Source: Aquabacterium sp. (GTDB lineage Bacteria; Pseudomonadota; Gammaproteobacteria; Burkholderiales; Burkholderiaceae_C). From it: a stretch of 39,128 nucleotides of DNA. A program made the translations under genes and the position numbers. The DNA is taken from contig SCTQ01000029.1 in assembly GCA_004322345.1 (NCBI GenBank), positions 1 to 39,128 on the forward strand, written 5' to 3'. Below, in pieces: positions 24,437-32,279 of this stretch (position 1 is the stretch's first letter; each line of letters begins with the position of its first letter). The notes under the pieces are model-generated. The model did not search any database. It was not told the origin of the DNA and saw only the letters and a list, made by a program, of their open reading frames with translations.

Positions 24437-25018
24437 TTGGCGTCGTCCCTGTCCGCGCTGATCGAGGCCCTGCGGCGGCTGCCGGGGGTCGGGGCGAAAT
24501 CCGCCCAGCGCATGGCCTATCACCTGCTGCAGCACGACCGCCAGGGCGCACTGGTGCTCGCCGATGCGCTGCATGCCGCCGCGCAGCAGCTGGGCCACTG
24601 CGAGCGCTGCCATACCTTCAGCGAGACGGCGCTGTGCGATATCTGCTCGGACACCACGCGCGAACAGCGCCTGTTGTGCGTTGTCGAGACGCCGGCCGAC
24701 CAGGCTGCGCTGGAGCGCAGCGCCAGCTACCGCGGGCTCTATTTCGTGCTGATGGGCCGGCTGAGCCCGCTGGACGGCGTGGGCTGGCGCGAGCTGGGCC
24801 TGCCGCTGCTAAAGGACCGGCTGGTCGACGGCGTGGACGAGGTCATCGTCGCCACCAACTTCACCGCCGAGGGCGAGGTCACCGCGCAGGCGGTGGTGCA
24901 ACTGTGCGGCGCGCAAGGCATCAAGGCGACAAGGCTGGCGCGCGGGGTGCCCGTCGGCAGTGAATTGGAGTACGTGGACCTGGGTACCATCGCGCACGCG
25001 TTGATGGACCGGCGCTGA
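24437..25018 (+). CDS. recR: Recombination mediator RecR
   Basis: 193 aa ring-forming protein of the RecFOR path that loads RecA at gaps. It has the helix-hairpin-helix ([23 protein letters not shown]), a zinc finger of C55, C58, C67 and C70, a Toprim domain ([12 protein letters not shown] ... [14 protein letters not shown]) and the C-terminal [12 protein letters not shown]. It starts at TTG 24437; no ATG or GTG is available upstream of the HhH and the family alignment begins here. It lies 4 bases after ybaB. Slightly shorter than E. coli RecR (201 aa), which is within the range. Confidence 0.95.
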   Translation: MASSLSALIEALRRLPGVGAKSAQRMAYHLLQHDRQGALVLADALHAAAQQLGHCERCHTFSETALCDICSDTTREQRLLCVVETPADQAALERSASYRGLYFVLMGRLSPLDGVGWRELGLPLLKDRLVDGVDEVIVATNFTAEGEVTAQAVVQLCGAQGIKATRLARGVPVGSELEYVDLGTIAHALMDRR

Positions 25019-25216
25019 TGTCTGCCCCTCGGCTGGCGAGTACGCCAGCCGATCCCGCGAGGGGATGGGGCCGGCTCGGCGCGGCCCAGCGCTCGGCCCC
25101 TCTCGCTGGCGCCAGCGAGCGGTGCATAACCCCGTCCAGCCCGGACCGCAGGCTCGCAGACAGCCCGGCCGGGCAGTTTTGTAGTCCCCCCGATCCGTAG
25201 AAAGAGGAGAACCAAG
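25019..25216. repeat. Structured intergenic stretch with related inverted repeats
   Basis: Between recR and the MAPEG gene. It holds a 10-bp perfect stem TCGGCTGGCG/CGCCAGCCGA with loop AGTA (25029-25052), an 18-base palindrome CTCGCTGGC/GCCAGCGAG (25102-25119) sharing the GCTGGC core, outer arms CCCCTCG (25025-25031) and CGAGGGG (25058-25064), and a GCCCGGCCGGGC palindrome followed by TTTTG near 25165-25180. The last may terminate recR weakly. The first two look like a REP/BIME-type repeat unit, though with one window its copy number is unknown. Confidence 0.5.
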
Positions 25217-25627
25217 ATGACCATTGCCAACTGGTGCGTGCTGATCGCCGCCTGGCTGCCCATCCTGTGCGCCGGCCTGGCCAAGGGCTCGATGGCCGGC
25301 AAGCGCCGCAGCGAAGGCGGCTACGACAACAACGACCCGCGGGCCTGGTTCGACAAGCAGGCCGGCTGGCGCAAGCGCATGAACAACGTGCAGCAGAACA
25401 GCTTCGAGGCGCTGCCCTTCTTCATCGGCGCGGTCGCGCTGGCCCAGCTGGCCCACGGTCCGCAGGACCGCATCGACCTGCTGGCGATGATCTACATCGG
25501 CCTGCGCGTGGCCTACGCGGCCATCTACGCGGCCGACCTGGCCACGCTGCGCAGCCTGGTGTGGGTCGCTGCGATGGGCGTGAACATGGGCATCCTGTTC
25601 GCGTCGGGCGTGCACACCGCCGCCTGA
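25217..25627 (+). CDS. MAPEG family membrane protein
   Basis: 136 aa with about four hydrophobic helices (5-24, 65-84, 88-104, 110-128). The pattern of the loop after helix 1 (RAWFDKQAGWRKRMNNVQQNSFEALPFFIGAV, seen at about 43-75) is the MAPEG signature, including the NxxQNxxE-like NVQQNSFEALP. Members conjugate glutathione or reduce lipid peroxides in membranes, but bacterial ones are mostly untested. A strong ribosome site AGAGGAG sits about 9 bases before ATG 25217. Not obviously in an operon with recR, since structured DNA lies between. Confidence 0.85.
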   Translation: MTIANWCVLIAAWLPILCAGLAKGSMAGKRRSEGGYDNNDPRAWFDKQAGWRKRMNNVQQNSFEALPFFIGAVALAQLAHGPQDRIDLLAMIYIGLRVAYAAIYAADLATLRSLVWVAAMGVNMGILFASGVHTAA

Positions 25628-25641
25628 TCCATCGCGTTGCG

Positions 25642-25659
25642 AGCCGGCGCCCGCCGGCT
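25642..25659. terminator. Hairpin between convergent MAPEG and mltD
   Basis: AGCCGGCG, CC, CGCCGGCT forms an 8-bp inverted repeat in the 46-base gap between the two convergent stops. No T tract follows, so termination is likely but unproved. Confidence 0.4.
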
Positions 25660-25673
25660 GGTTCCCGGCAGCC

Positions 25674-27374
25674 TCAGCGGCTGACGATGCGCGTGCCGTT
25701 GTTGCTGGCGACGCGGCTGCCGGCGCGCGAACGCGCGCCCTTGGTGGCCGCCGCGGACTTGGCAGAGGCGACCACGCGTGCCTTGCCGGCGCGCGGGGTG
25801 CCTGCCGCCTTGGCCACGCGCGTGGCCTTCGCGGGCTTCTCGGCGCGGGCCACGGCCTTCGACGCCTTGGCCGCCACGGCCGTGCTCCGCGTGGCGCGTT
25901 GCGGCACGTAGACCGTCAGCACCTGGCCACGGGCCAGCCTGGCCGTGGGCGAGAGCTTGTTCCACTGCGCCAGCTGCGTGGCGCTGACGCGGTACTTGCG
26001 CGCGACGCTGGCCAGCGTGTCGCGCTTGCCAGCGTGCACGCTCATGCGGCGTGCCGGCGGCAGGTCGGGCGTCAGCAGCATGGTGGCGTTGTCGGCCAGC
26101 TTCTCGGTCACGTCCTGCTGGCGCAGCGCGGTACGCGGCACCAGCAGCGTGGAGCCGGCCTTGACCAGCATCTTCGGCGGGATGCGGTTGATCTCGCGCA
26201 GCGCGGCTTCGCTCATGCCGGCGTGCTGCGCGGCCTCCGCGCAGCGCATGGTCTTGGGCACCTGCCAGGCGGTCCAGGTGGCCAGCGCGCCGTTGTGGGC
26301 CTGCAGGCTGCGTACGAAGCGCTCGGCGTTGTCGTAGGGCAGCAGGATCTGCGGCGTGGCCGCGGCAAGGATCACCGGCTTGTTGAACGAAGGGTTCAGC
26401 TCGTGGAAGTCGGTCTCGGTCATGCCGGCCAGGCTGGCGGCGACGCGCACGTCGATGTCGCGGCGGATGGGCACGGCGACGAAGTACGGGTGGTTCTCGA
26501 CTTGCGGCAGCTCCAGGCCGAAGGCCTTGGGGTCGGCCACGATGTTCTTCACCGCCAGGAGCTTGGGCACGTAGTGGCGCGTCTCCAGCGGCATGTTGAG
26601 GCTGGCGTAGTCGGTGGGCAGACCGGCGCGCTGGTTGCGCTTGATCGCGCGCTGCACGTTGCCTTCGCCCCAGTTGTAGGCGGCCAGCGCCAGGTACCAG
26701 TCACCGAACATCGCATGCAGCTTCTCCAGGTAGTCCAGTGCGGCCTCGGTGGAGGCCAGCACGTCGCGGCGATCGTCGCGGAAGAGGTTCTGCTTGAGGT
26801 CGAAGTTACGGCCCGTCGACGGGATGAACTGCCACATGCCCGAGGCCTTGGCGCTGGACATCGCGCGCGGGTTGAATGCGCTCTCGATGAAGGGCAGCAG
26901 CGCGAGTTCGCTGGGCATGCCGCGGCGCTCGACCTGCTCGACGATGTGGAAGAGATAGCGGCTGGAGCGGCCGGTCATGCGCTGCACGTAGTCGGGCCGC
27001 GCGGCATACCAGCGCTCATGCTCGCGCACCAGCGCGCTGTCGAGGTCGCCCAGCGCGAAGCCCTTGCGCACGCGACCCCACAGGTCGAGCTTGGCGGTCT
27101 GGTTGTCCAGGTCCACCGGCTTGCCGGAGTCCAGCGGGTCGACCGGTGCGCCGATGGCGTCCTCGGGTGGCAGGGCATCGTCGGCCACCGGCGTGACGAT
27201 GCTCTGGGACAGCCCGTTGACGGCGGCAGGCTGGGCAGGAGGCGGCGGGACCTGTGCCGTGGTCACCGGCGCGAGGGCCGGCGTGGAGCTGCCGGTGGTG
27301 GCGGGGGTGGTGCTGCAACCGGCCAGCACCAGGGCGAAGGCGGCGGCCAGCAAGGCCGGGCGTTGGAACGTCAA
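25674..27374 (-). CDS. mltD: Membrane-bound lytic murein transglycosylase D (lipoprotein)
   Basis: 566 aa outer-membrane lipoprotein that cleaves peptidoglycan to 1,6-anhydro-muropeptides. The signal peptide ends in lipobox LAGC (C20). The SLT domain (~125-260) has catalytic E164 (PFIESAFNP) followed by SGMWQFIPSTG and AAYNWGEGNVQRAI. Three LysM-like segments follow (~306-346, ~366-414 and ~443-491), with the last clearest. The final ~75 residues are an unusual Lys/Ala/Arg-rich basic tail, perhaps for glycan or LPS binding. The start is TTG 27374: AAGGA is six bases before, it gives a correct signal peptide, and its TTGA overlaps the gloB stop. The longer open frame upstream is the gloB shadow. 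Confidence 0.92.
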   Translation of the reverse strand: MTFQRPALLAAAFALVLAGCSTTPATTGSSTPALAPVTTAQVPPPPAQPAAVNGLSQSIVTPVADDALPPEDAIGAPVDPLDSGKPVDLDNQTAKLDLWGRVRKGFALGDLDSALVREHERWYAARPDYVQRMTGRSSRYLFHIVEQVERRGMPSELALLPFIESAFNPRAMSSAKASGMWQFIPSTGRNFDLKQNLFRDDRRDVLASTEAALDYLEKLHAMFGDWYLALAAYNWGEGNVQRAIKRNQRAGLPTDYASLNMPLETRHYVPKLLAVKNIVADPKAFGLELPQVENHPYFVAVPIRRDIDVRVAASLAGMTETDFHELNPSFNKPVILAAATPQILLPYDNAERFVRSLQAHNGALATWTAWQVPKTMRCAEAAQHAGMSEAALREINRIPPKMLVKAGSTLLVPRTALRQQDVTEKLADNATMLLTPDLPPARRMSVHAGKRDTLASVARKYRVSATQLAQWNKLSPTARLARGQVLTVYVPQRATRSTAVAAKASKAVARAEKPAKATRVAKAAGTPRAGKARVVASAKSAAATKGARSRAGSRVASNNGTRIVSR

Positions 27375-28186
27375 AAGGAATCCTTCCACTTTCGGAGCGC
27401 CGCGAACACGCCGGTGGGGGTCGTGTCCGCAGCACCGTGCGCCTGCGCGGCCGCGATGACCTCGGGCTCGCTGCAGCGCAGGAATGGGTTGATGCTGCGC
27501 TCCAGCGCGATCGACGAGGGCAGGGTGGGCCGCTGCGCCGCGCGCAGGGCCTGGCAATGCCCGGCGTGGCGCTGCAAGGCGCGGTTGCCGGGTTCGACTG
27601 CAAGGGCGAAACGCAGGTTGGACAAGGTGTACTCGTGTGCGCAACAGACGCGGGTGTCGGGCGGCAGGTCGCCCAGCCGGTCCAGGGATGTCTTCATTTG
27701 CGCGGGCGTGCCCTCGAAGAGCCGCCCGCAGCCTGCGGAGAACAGGGTGTCGCCGCAGAACAGGACACCCGACGCTTCGGCCTGCACCACCGGCGCGTGG
27801 TCCGACCTCACGCCCGCGGCTCCTGCGTCGATCGCGCAGTGGTAGGCGATGTGGCCGAGAGTGTGGCCAGGCACGTCGATCACACGCAAGTCGAGGCCGA
27901 GTAAAGATACGTGATCGCCGTCACCCACCAGGCGGTCGCATGCGGTGGTCCGCTCCGCCTTCGGGCCGATCACCGGGCCTTGCAGCAAGGGCCGCAGCGC
28001 ATCGACGCCGCCGATGTGGTCCGCATGGTGGTGGGTCACTAGAATGCCGGCGAGCCGCAGGCCCTGCTGTTGCAAGGCCTGCATGACAGGCTCCGCCACT
28101 CCCGGATCCACGACGACGGCTTGCGAGCCGTCGTGCAGCATCCAGATGTAGTTGTCGGTGAAGGCGGGCAGCGCAACCAGTTCCAT
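27371..28186 (-). CDS. gloB: Hydroxyacylglutathione hydrolase (glyoxalase II)
   Basis: 271 aa metallo-beta-lactamase-fold enzyme hydrolysing S-D-lactoylglutathione in methylglyoxal detoxification. The metal motif THHHADHIGG is at 51-60, with PGHTLGHIAYH and FCGDTLFSAGCGRLFEG further on, and the C-terminal HEYTLSNLRFA and RSINPFLR are characteristic. ATG 28186 matches relatives beginning M-x-V-x-x-x-PAFxDNY; a GTG five codons upstream (28201) is the alternative. A TATAAT lies 17 bases before it, and no ribosome site is seen. Its stop overlaps the mltD start. Confidence 0.95.
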   Translation of the reverse strand: MELVALPAFTDNYIWMLHDGSQAVVVDPGVAEPVMQALQQQGLRLAGILVTHHHADHIGGVDALRPLLQGPVIGPKAERTTACDRLVGDGDHVSLLGLDLRVIDVPGHTLGHIAYHCAIDAGAAGVRSDHAPVVQAEASGVLFCGDTLFSAGCGRLFEGTPAQMKTSLDRLGDLPPDTRVCCAHEYTLSNLRFALAVEPGNRALQRHAGHCQALRAAQRPTLPSSIALERSINPFLRCSEPEVIAAAQAHGAADTTPTGVFAALRKWKDSF

Positions 28187-28985
28187 GGCACGTACCGACA
28201 CGATTATAGAGTTGCACCCCTGGCTGGCGACCGTCGCCGGCCGCTATCTGCAGGCGTGGGAGCAGGCTCAGGCCGATCGTGCCTTGGCCAACACCTTCGG
28301 CTTCCATGCGTTGCAGCTTGGCCTGCCCGAGCTCGACACGCTGCGCGCCAACCGCATGCCGCATCGCTGGGTGGCGCTCGACGGCTCCTACAGCGGCTGG
28401 CCGGCACCGGGCTCCATCGATGCGCTGAGCGGCGGCGGCGCGCGCGTGGCCGTGCGCTGCGACTTCGATGCGCTGCCCTTCCCGAACCACAGCATGGACC
28501 TCGTCGTGCTGCCGCATGCGCTGGAGCTGGCGCAGGACCCGCACCAGACCTTGCGCGAGGTCGAGCGCGTCCTGGTGCCCGATGGCCGCGTGGCCATCTT
28601 CGGCTTCAACCCCGCCAGCCTCTGGGGCCTGGTGCAGCGCTTCCCGGCCATCGGCGGCGGCCACCGGACCTTCGTGATGCCCGACGGTGAGTTCATCGGC
28701 TACTGGCGCTTGCGCGACTGGCTGCGGCTGCTGGGCCTGGAAGTGGAGACCGGCTGCTTCGGCTGCTACCGGCCCGCGGTGCGCTCGGAGAGCTGGCTCA
28801 ACCGCCTGGAGTGGATGGACCGCTGGGGCGACCGCTGGTGGCCGGTGCTGGGCGGTGCCTATTTCATCGTTGCCACCAAGCGCATGCGCGGCATGCGCCT
28901 GGTCGGCAAGCTGCGTGGTATGCGTGCGGCCCCGGTGCCGGCGCCCGCGGCAGTGACCAACAAGCATGAGTCGAGGATTGATTGA
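28185..28985 (+). CDS. Class I SAM-dependent methyltransferase (Methyltransf_11-like)
   Basis: 266 aa. The central part reads as a class I methyltransferase: the [40 protein letters not shown] segment (seen about residues 88-129) is motif II/post-II of the Methyltransf_11 fold, followed by [12 protein letters not shown]. However, the glycine-rich motif I expected before it (ExGxGxG) is not present; the corresponding part is [12 protein letters not shown]. So SAM binding would be atypical, or the protein may be a degenerate member. The start ATG 28185 overlaps the gloB ATG on the opposite strand in CCATGG. Its TGA shares a base with the rnhA ATG. The substrate is unknown. Order gloB/methyltransferase/rnhA recurs in betaproteobacteria. 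Confidence 0.85.
   Translation: MARTDTIIELHPWLATVAGRYLQAWEQAQADRALANTFGFHALQLGLPELDTLRANRMPHRWVALDGSYSGWPAPGSIDALSGGGARVAVRCDFDALPFPNHSMDLVVLPHALELAQDPHQTLREVERVLVPDGRVAIFGFNPASLWGLVQRFPAIGGGHRTFVMPDGEFIGYWRLRDWLRLLGLEVETGCFGCYRPAVRSESWLNRLEWMDRWGDRWWPVLGGAYFIVATKRMRGMRLVGKLRGMRAAPVPAPAAVTNKHESRID
28203..28208 (-). promoter_or_regulatory. Consensus -10 for gloB inside the opposite gene
   Basis: A perfect TATAAT on the minus strand, read from 28208 to 28203, lies inside codons 7-8 of the plus-strand methyltransferase. Initiation near 28196 leaves a gloB leader of ~10 bases. The -35 (GTCGCC at 17 bases) is weak. Confidence 0.5.
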
Positions 28986-29440
28986 TGAGCCAGCCCGGTG
29001 AAAACACGCCCGTCGTCATCTACACCGATGGCGCCTGCAAGGGCAACCCCGGCCCCGGCGGCTGGGGCGTGTGGCTGCGCAGCGGCGAGCACGAGAAGGA
29101 ACTCTTCGGCGGCGAGGCCGTGACGACCAACAACCGCATGGAGCTGACCGCGGTGATCGAGGCGCTGGGTGCGCTCAAGCGCCGCTGCAAGGTCCAGATC
29201 TACACGGACAGCCAGTACGTGCGCAAGGGCATCACCGAATGGGTGGCCGGCTGGAAGCGCAAGGGCTGGGTCACCGCGGACAAGAAGCCGGTGAAGAACC
29301 AGGACCTGTGGGTGCGCCTGGACGAACTGGCCGCCACGCAGGACGTGCAGTGGCACTGGGTGCGCGGCCACGACGGCGACCCCGGCAACGAGAAGGCCGA
29401 CGAGCTGGCCAACCGTGGCGCTGCGCAGTACATGCGCTGA
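28985..29440 (+). CDS. rnhA: Ribonuclease HI
   Basis: 151 aa endonuclease cutting the RNA strand of RNA-DNA hybrids (primers, R-loops). The catalytic residues are D15 ([16 protein letters not shown]), E53 (NNRMELTAV), D75 (YTDSQYV) and D139 (NEKADELAN), with H129 (VRGHDGDPG). The basic handle ([10 protein letters not shown]) is present. Length matches the ~150-155 of the family. ATG 28985 overlaps the methyltransferase TGA by one base; a TTG three bases earlier is possible but would add only one residue. Confidence 0.97.
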   Translation: MSQPGENTPVVIYTDGACKGNPGPGGWGVWLRSGEHEKELFGGEAVTTNNRMELTAVIEALGALKRRCKVQIYTDSQYVRKGITEWVAGWKRKGWVTADKKPVKNQDLWVRLDELAATQDVQWHWVRGHDGDPGNEKADELANRGAAQYMR

Positions 29441-29596
29441 ACGCGCCGGCGGCAGCGCGACCGGGCCCGCGTGGACGGCGCCCTCAAGCTGACGTACGTG
29501 ATCGTGCAGCACGCCGCCGACAGCGGCATTGCCTGCCTGTGGGAGCAGCAGCGCCTCGACATGCCGGTCCCGCGCCGACGCGCGCGGGGGACGCGG

Positions 29597-30184
29597 TCAC
29601 TCCCAGTCCTGCGGCGTGTTGAGGTTGGTGAAGGCCTCGCCGCCGGCGAAGTCCACGGCCTGCCCGCCGTGCTCCTGCAGCCAGGTCCACAGCTTGCGAT
29701 GGCCACGCTCGAGTGCAGCAGACGCCGCATCGCGCAGGCCGGCCGGCAGCAGGCAGCAGGTGGGATGCGAGCGGCCCGGCGAGCGCGCATAGGCGGCTGG
29801 CGCGCCGGCGCATACGGCCAACGCGAGGCGATCGACCAGGTCGGCCGGCAGGCGCGGTGCATCGCAGGGGATGGATGCCAGCCAGGGTGTCTCGCACAGC
29901 TGCAGTGCGGCGGCGATGCCGGCCAGCGGGCCGGCCTGTCCACCGTCGGGCTCGCGGAAGTGGTCCTCGCTCAGGCGCGCGGCCCAGCGTGCGGCCACAG
30001 GCTCGTAGTCGGGACGGTTGCGGTTGATGCTCAGGATCAGCGGGCCCACATGCGGCGCGAGCATGCCCAGCGCATGCTCGGCCAGCGGGCGGCCCTGCCA
30101 GTCCATCAGGCCCTTGTCCTGCCCGCCCATGCGCCGGCCCTCGCCGCCTGCCAGCACGAGGCCGGTGATCTCGGCAGGCCTCAT
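29597..30184 (-). CDS. mobA: Molybdenum cofactor guanylyltransferase
   Basis: 195 aa enzyme transferring GMP from GTP to molybdopterin, forming the MGD cofactor of DMSO-reductase type enzymes. The nucleotidyltransferase loop [15 protein letters not shown] is at 11-25 with later DxGxxPLxG-like GQAGPLAGI and the SIPCDAP metal region. ATG 30184 overlaps the moaA TGA by 4 bases, so the two are coupled. The usual third partner moeA is not found beside them. Confidence 0.94.
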   Translation of the reverse strand: MRPAEITGLVLAGGEGRRMGGQDKGLMDWQGRPLAEHALGMLAPHVGPLILSINRNRPDYEPVAARWAARLSEDHFREPDGGQAGPLAGIAAALQLCETPWLASIPCDAPRLPADLVDRLALAVCAGAPAAYARSPGRSHPTCCLLPAGLRDAASAALERGHRKLWTWLQEHGGQAVDFAGGEAFTNLNTPQDWE

Positions 30185-31287
30185 CCGCCGATGAAGCTCA
30201 TCTCGACGCGGCGCTGGCGCTCGGCCGGATCGGGAGTGGCTTCGCTGCGCAGCTGGGAGTAGCGGTCGCCGCGCTGCGCCCACAGGGCGGCGATGGAAGC
30301 GGTGATCTGCCCGTCGTCGGCCGGCGAACGCAGCAGGCTGCGCAGGTCGAAGCCCTGGCTGGCGAAGAGGCAGAGGTAGACGCGGCCGTCGGTGGACAGG
30401 CGCGCACGGCTGCAGTCGCCGCAGAAGGCCTCGGTGACGCTGGAGATGAAGCCGACGCTGCCTGCGCCGTCCGCATAGCGCCAGCGGCGCGCGGTCTCGC
30501 CCGGGCGTTCGGCGGGCAGCGGCTGCAGCGCCCAGCGCTCGGCGATGCGCCCACGCACCAGGTCCGAGGGCAGCACCTCGTCCATGCGCCAGCCGTTGGT
30601 GTGGCCGACATCCATGTACTCGATGAAACGCAGTTCGATGCCGGTGCCGCGGAAGTGCTGTGCCATCGGCTGGATCTGCCCGTCGTTGACCCCACGCTTG
30701 ACCACCATGTTGACCTTGATCGGCCCCAGGCCCGCGGCCTGCGCGGCGGCAATGCCGTCGAGCACGTCGGCCACCGGGTAGTCGGCATCGTTCATCGCGC
30801 GGAACACCGTGTCGTCCAGCGCGTCGAGGCTGACGGTCACGCGCTGCAGGCCCGAAGCCTTCAGTGCAGCGGCCTTGCGCGCGAGCAGCGAGGCGTTGGT
30901 GGTCAGCGTCAGGTCCAGCGGCCGGCCGTCCGGCGTGCGCAGCGCGGCCAGCTGGCCGACCAGCGCCTCCAGGTTCTTGCGCAGCAGCGGCTCGCCGCCG
31001 GTCAGGCGCAGCTTGCTCACGCCCAGGCTGGCGAACAGGCGCGCCGTGCGCGTGATCTCCTCGAAGCTGAGCAGCTCGTCGTGGGGCAGGAAGCGATGGT
31101 TGTCGAAGACCGCCCGCGGCATGCAATAGCTGCAGCGGAAATTGCAGCGGTCGGTGACGGAGATGCGCAGGTCGCCCAGGACGCGGCCGAAGCGGTCGGC
31201 CACGCTCCCGTGCCGCAGCCCGTCCGGCGCCGCCGGCATGCGGCGGGTCAGTCGTTCATCGATCAGCGGGACGGTACGGCGGGACAT
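30181..31287 (-). CDS. moaA: GTP 3',8-cyclase, radical SAM enzyme of molybdopterin synthesis
   Basis: 368 aa enzyme that, with MoaC, makes cyclic pyranopterin monophosphate from GTP. The radical SAM cluster is C48, C52 and C55 (CNFRCSYC), the SAM motif LTGGEP follows, and the C-terminal second Fe-S cluster cysteines lie in [14 protein letters not shown] and LCLF. The conserved C-terminal Gly-Gly is present (SFIGG). The start is taken as ATG 31287, about 10 residues after an earlier in-frame ATG; neither has a clear ribosome site, so the exact N-terminus is uncertain. MoaC and MoaE are not in the window. Confidence 0.93.
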   Translation of the reverse strand: MSRRTVPLIDERLTRRMPAAPDGLRHGSVADRFGRVLGDLRISVTDRCNFRCSYCMPRAVFDNHRFLPHDELLSFEEITRTARLFASLGVSKLRLTGGEPLLRKNLEALVGQLAALRTPDGRPLDLTLTTNASLLARKAAALKASGLQRVTVSLDALDDTVFRAMNDADYPVADVLDGIAAAQAAGLGPIKVNMVVKRGVNDGQIQPMAQHFRGTGIELRFIEYMDVGHTNGWRMDEVLPSDLVRGRIAERWALQPLPAERPGETARRWRYADGAGSVGFISSVTEAFCGDCSRARLSTDGRVYLCLFASQGFDLRSLLRSPADDGQITASIAALWAQRGDRYSQLRSEATPDPAERQRRVEMSFIGG

Positions 31288-31359
31288 GGACGGAATTGTG
31301 CCCGCGGACGCCGGCATGGCACCGGCCGGGGCTCTACGGCCACGCGGCCTTGCGCGGAT

Positions 31360-32163
31360 TCAGAAGCCGGAAGGGTCGGCCGGCACGAGCGTGTTGGCCG
31401 ACGGCGGGGGGGCCGTGGCTGCCGGCACCGTGGCGGCCGGCGCGACGCGGCTGCTGTCGGAGGAGCCGTCCAGCGCACGGCGCGCGCCGTTGTAGCGCTT
31501 GGTCCAGTAGGACACGCGCATGTCTTCCATGCGCACCTCGCCGCCGGCGCGGGGTGAATGGATGAACTTGTTGTCGCCGATGTAGATGCCCACGTGCGAG
31601 AAGGTCCGGCGCAACGTGTTGAAGAACACCAGGTCGCCGGGCTTGAGCTCGTCGCGGGCGACGGTCTTCAGGCCGGGGGCGCGGGCCTGCTCCTCGGCCC
31701 GGCGCGGCAGCACCAGGCCCACGCTGTGCTCGAAGATGTAGCGGGTGAAGCCGCTGCAGTCGAAGCCGGCGTCCGACTGGCCGCCGCGGCGGTAGGGCAC
31801 GCCGAGGAAGTTCATCGACGTGATCACGAGGTCGGATGCGGCATCGGAGACGCGCTCGCGCAGGCCCTTCGGGGGCGCGACCTCGGCGGTCGGCGGCGTG
31901 TCCTTGCCGCCGTCCTTGGCGATGAGGCCGCGGTCCCTCAGCAGCCGGGTCAGCGCGTCGTCGGGCAGTGCGGTGCCACGCGGTGCGTCCTCGGCGGCCG
32001 CAATGGCCTGGGGGTCCGCGGACGAGGCGGCGGCCGGCGCGGCAGCCGCCGCGCGCTGGGCGCTGGCGGGCTCCATGCAGAGGCCGACAAGCGCGGCGAA
32101 GGCGGCCACCGCGGCCAGCCTTGCGTGCTTGCGGCGGGCGGCCGCGGGACGGGAAATCGACAT
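31360..32163 (-). CDS. Exported NlpC/P60 family peptidoglycan endopeptidase
   Basis: 267 aa periplasmic cysteine hydrolase that cuts D-Glu-mDAP cross-bonds in stem peptides. The signal peptide is residues ~1-35 (basic start, hydrophobic 15-30, ASA-Q site). Ala/Pro-rich spacer, then the NlpC/P60 domain at ~105-225: catalytic C136 in FDCSGFT, H190 in SHVGIYIG and third residue H202 in FIHSPR. The C-terminal ~40 residues are Ala/Pro-rich. ATG 32163 is favoured because it opens the signal peptide. moaA lies 72 bases downstream on the same strand, and no functional tie is evident. Confidence 0.92.
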   Translation of the reverse strand: MSISRPAAARRKHARLAAVAAFAALVGLCMEPASAQRAAAAAPAAASSADPQAIAAAEDAPRGTALPDDALTRLLRDRGLIAKDGGKDTPPTAEVAPPKGLRERVSDAASDLVITSMNFLGVPYRRGGQSDAGFDCSGFTRYIFEHSVGLVLPRRAEEQARAPGLKTVARDELKPGDLVFFNTLRRTFSHVGIYIGDNKFIHSPRAGGEVRMEDMRVSYWTKRYNGARRALDGSSDSSRVAPAATVPAATAPPPSANTLVPADPSGF

Positions 32164-32279
32164 CCGGCGAAGGGTAAGGATGCCGAAAGGGCCAGTCAAG
32201 CTGAAAAACCGCCGGGAAATCAGCCTCTTAGCACAGAAACTTCAAGCCTCACCTGCCGTTTCGTACGGGGCTGCCATGG

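Noticed and set aside
29441-29596. Terminator or small gene between rnhA and mobA
   Set aside because: The 156-base convergent gap has no clear hairpin with a T tract and no frame with a start signal.
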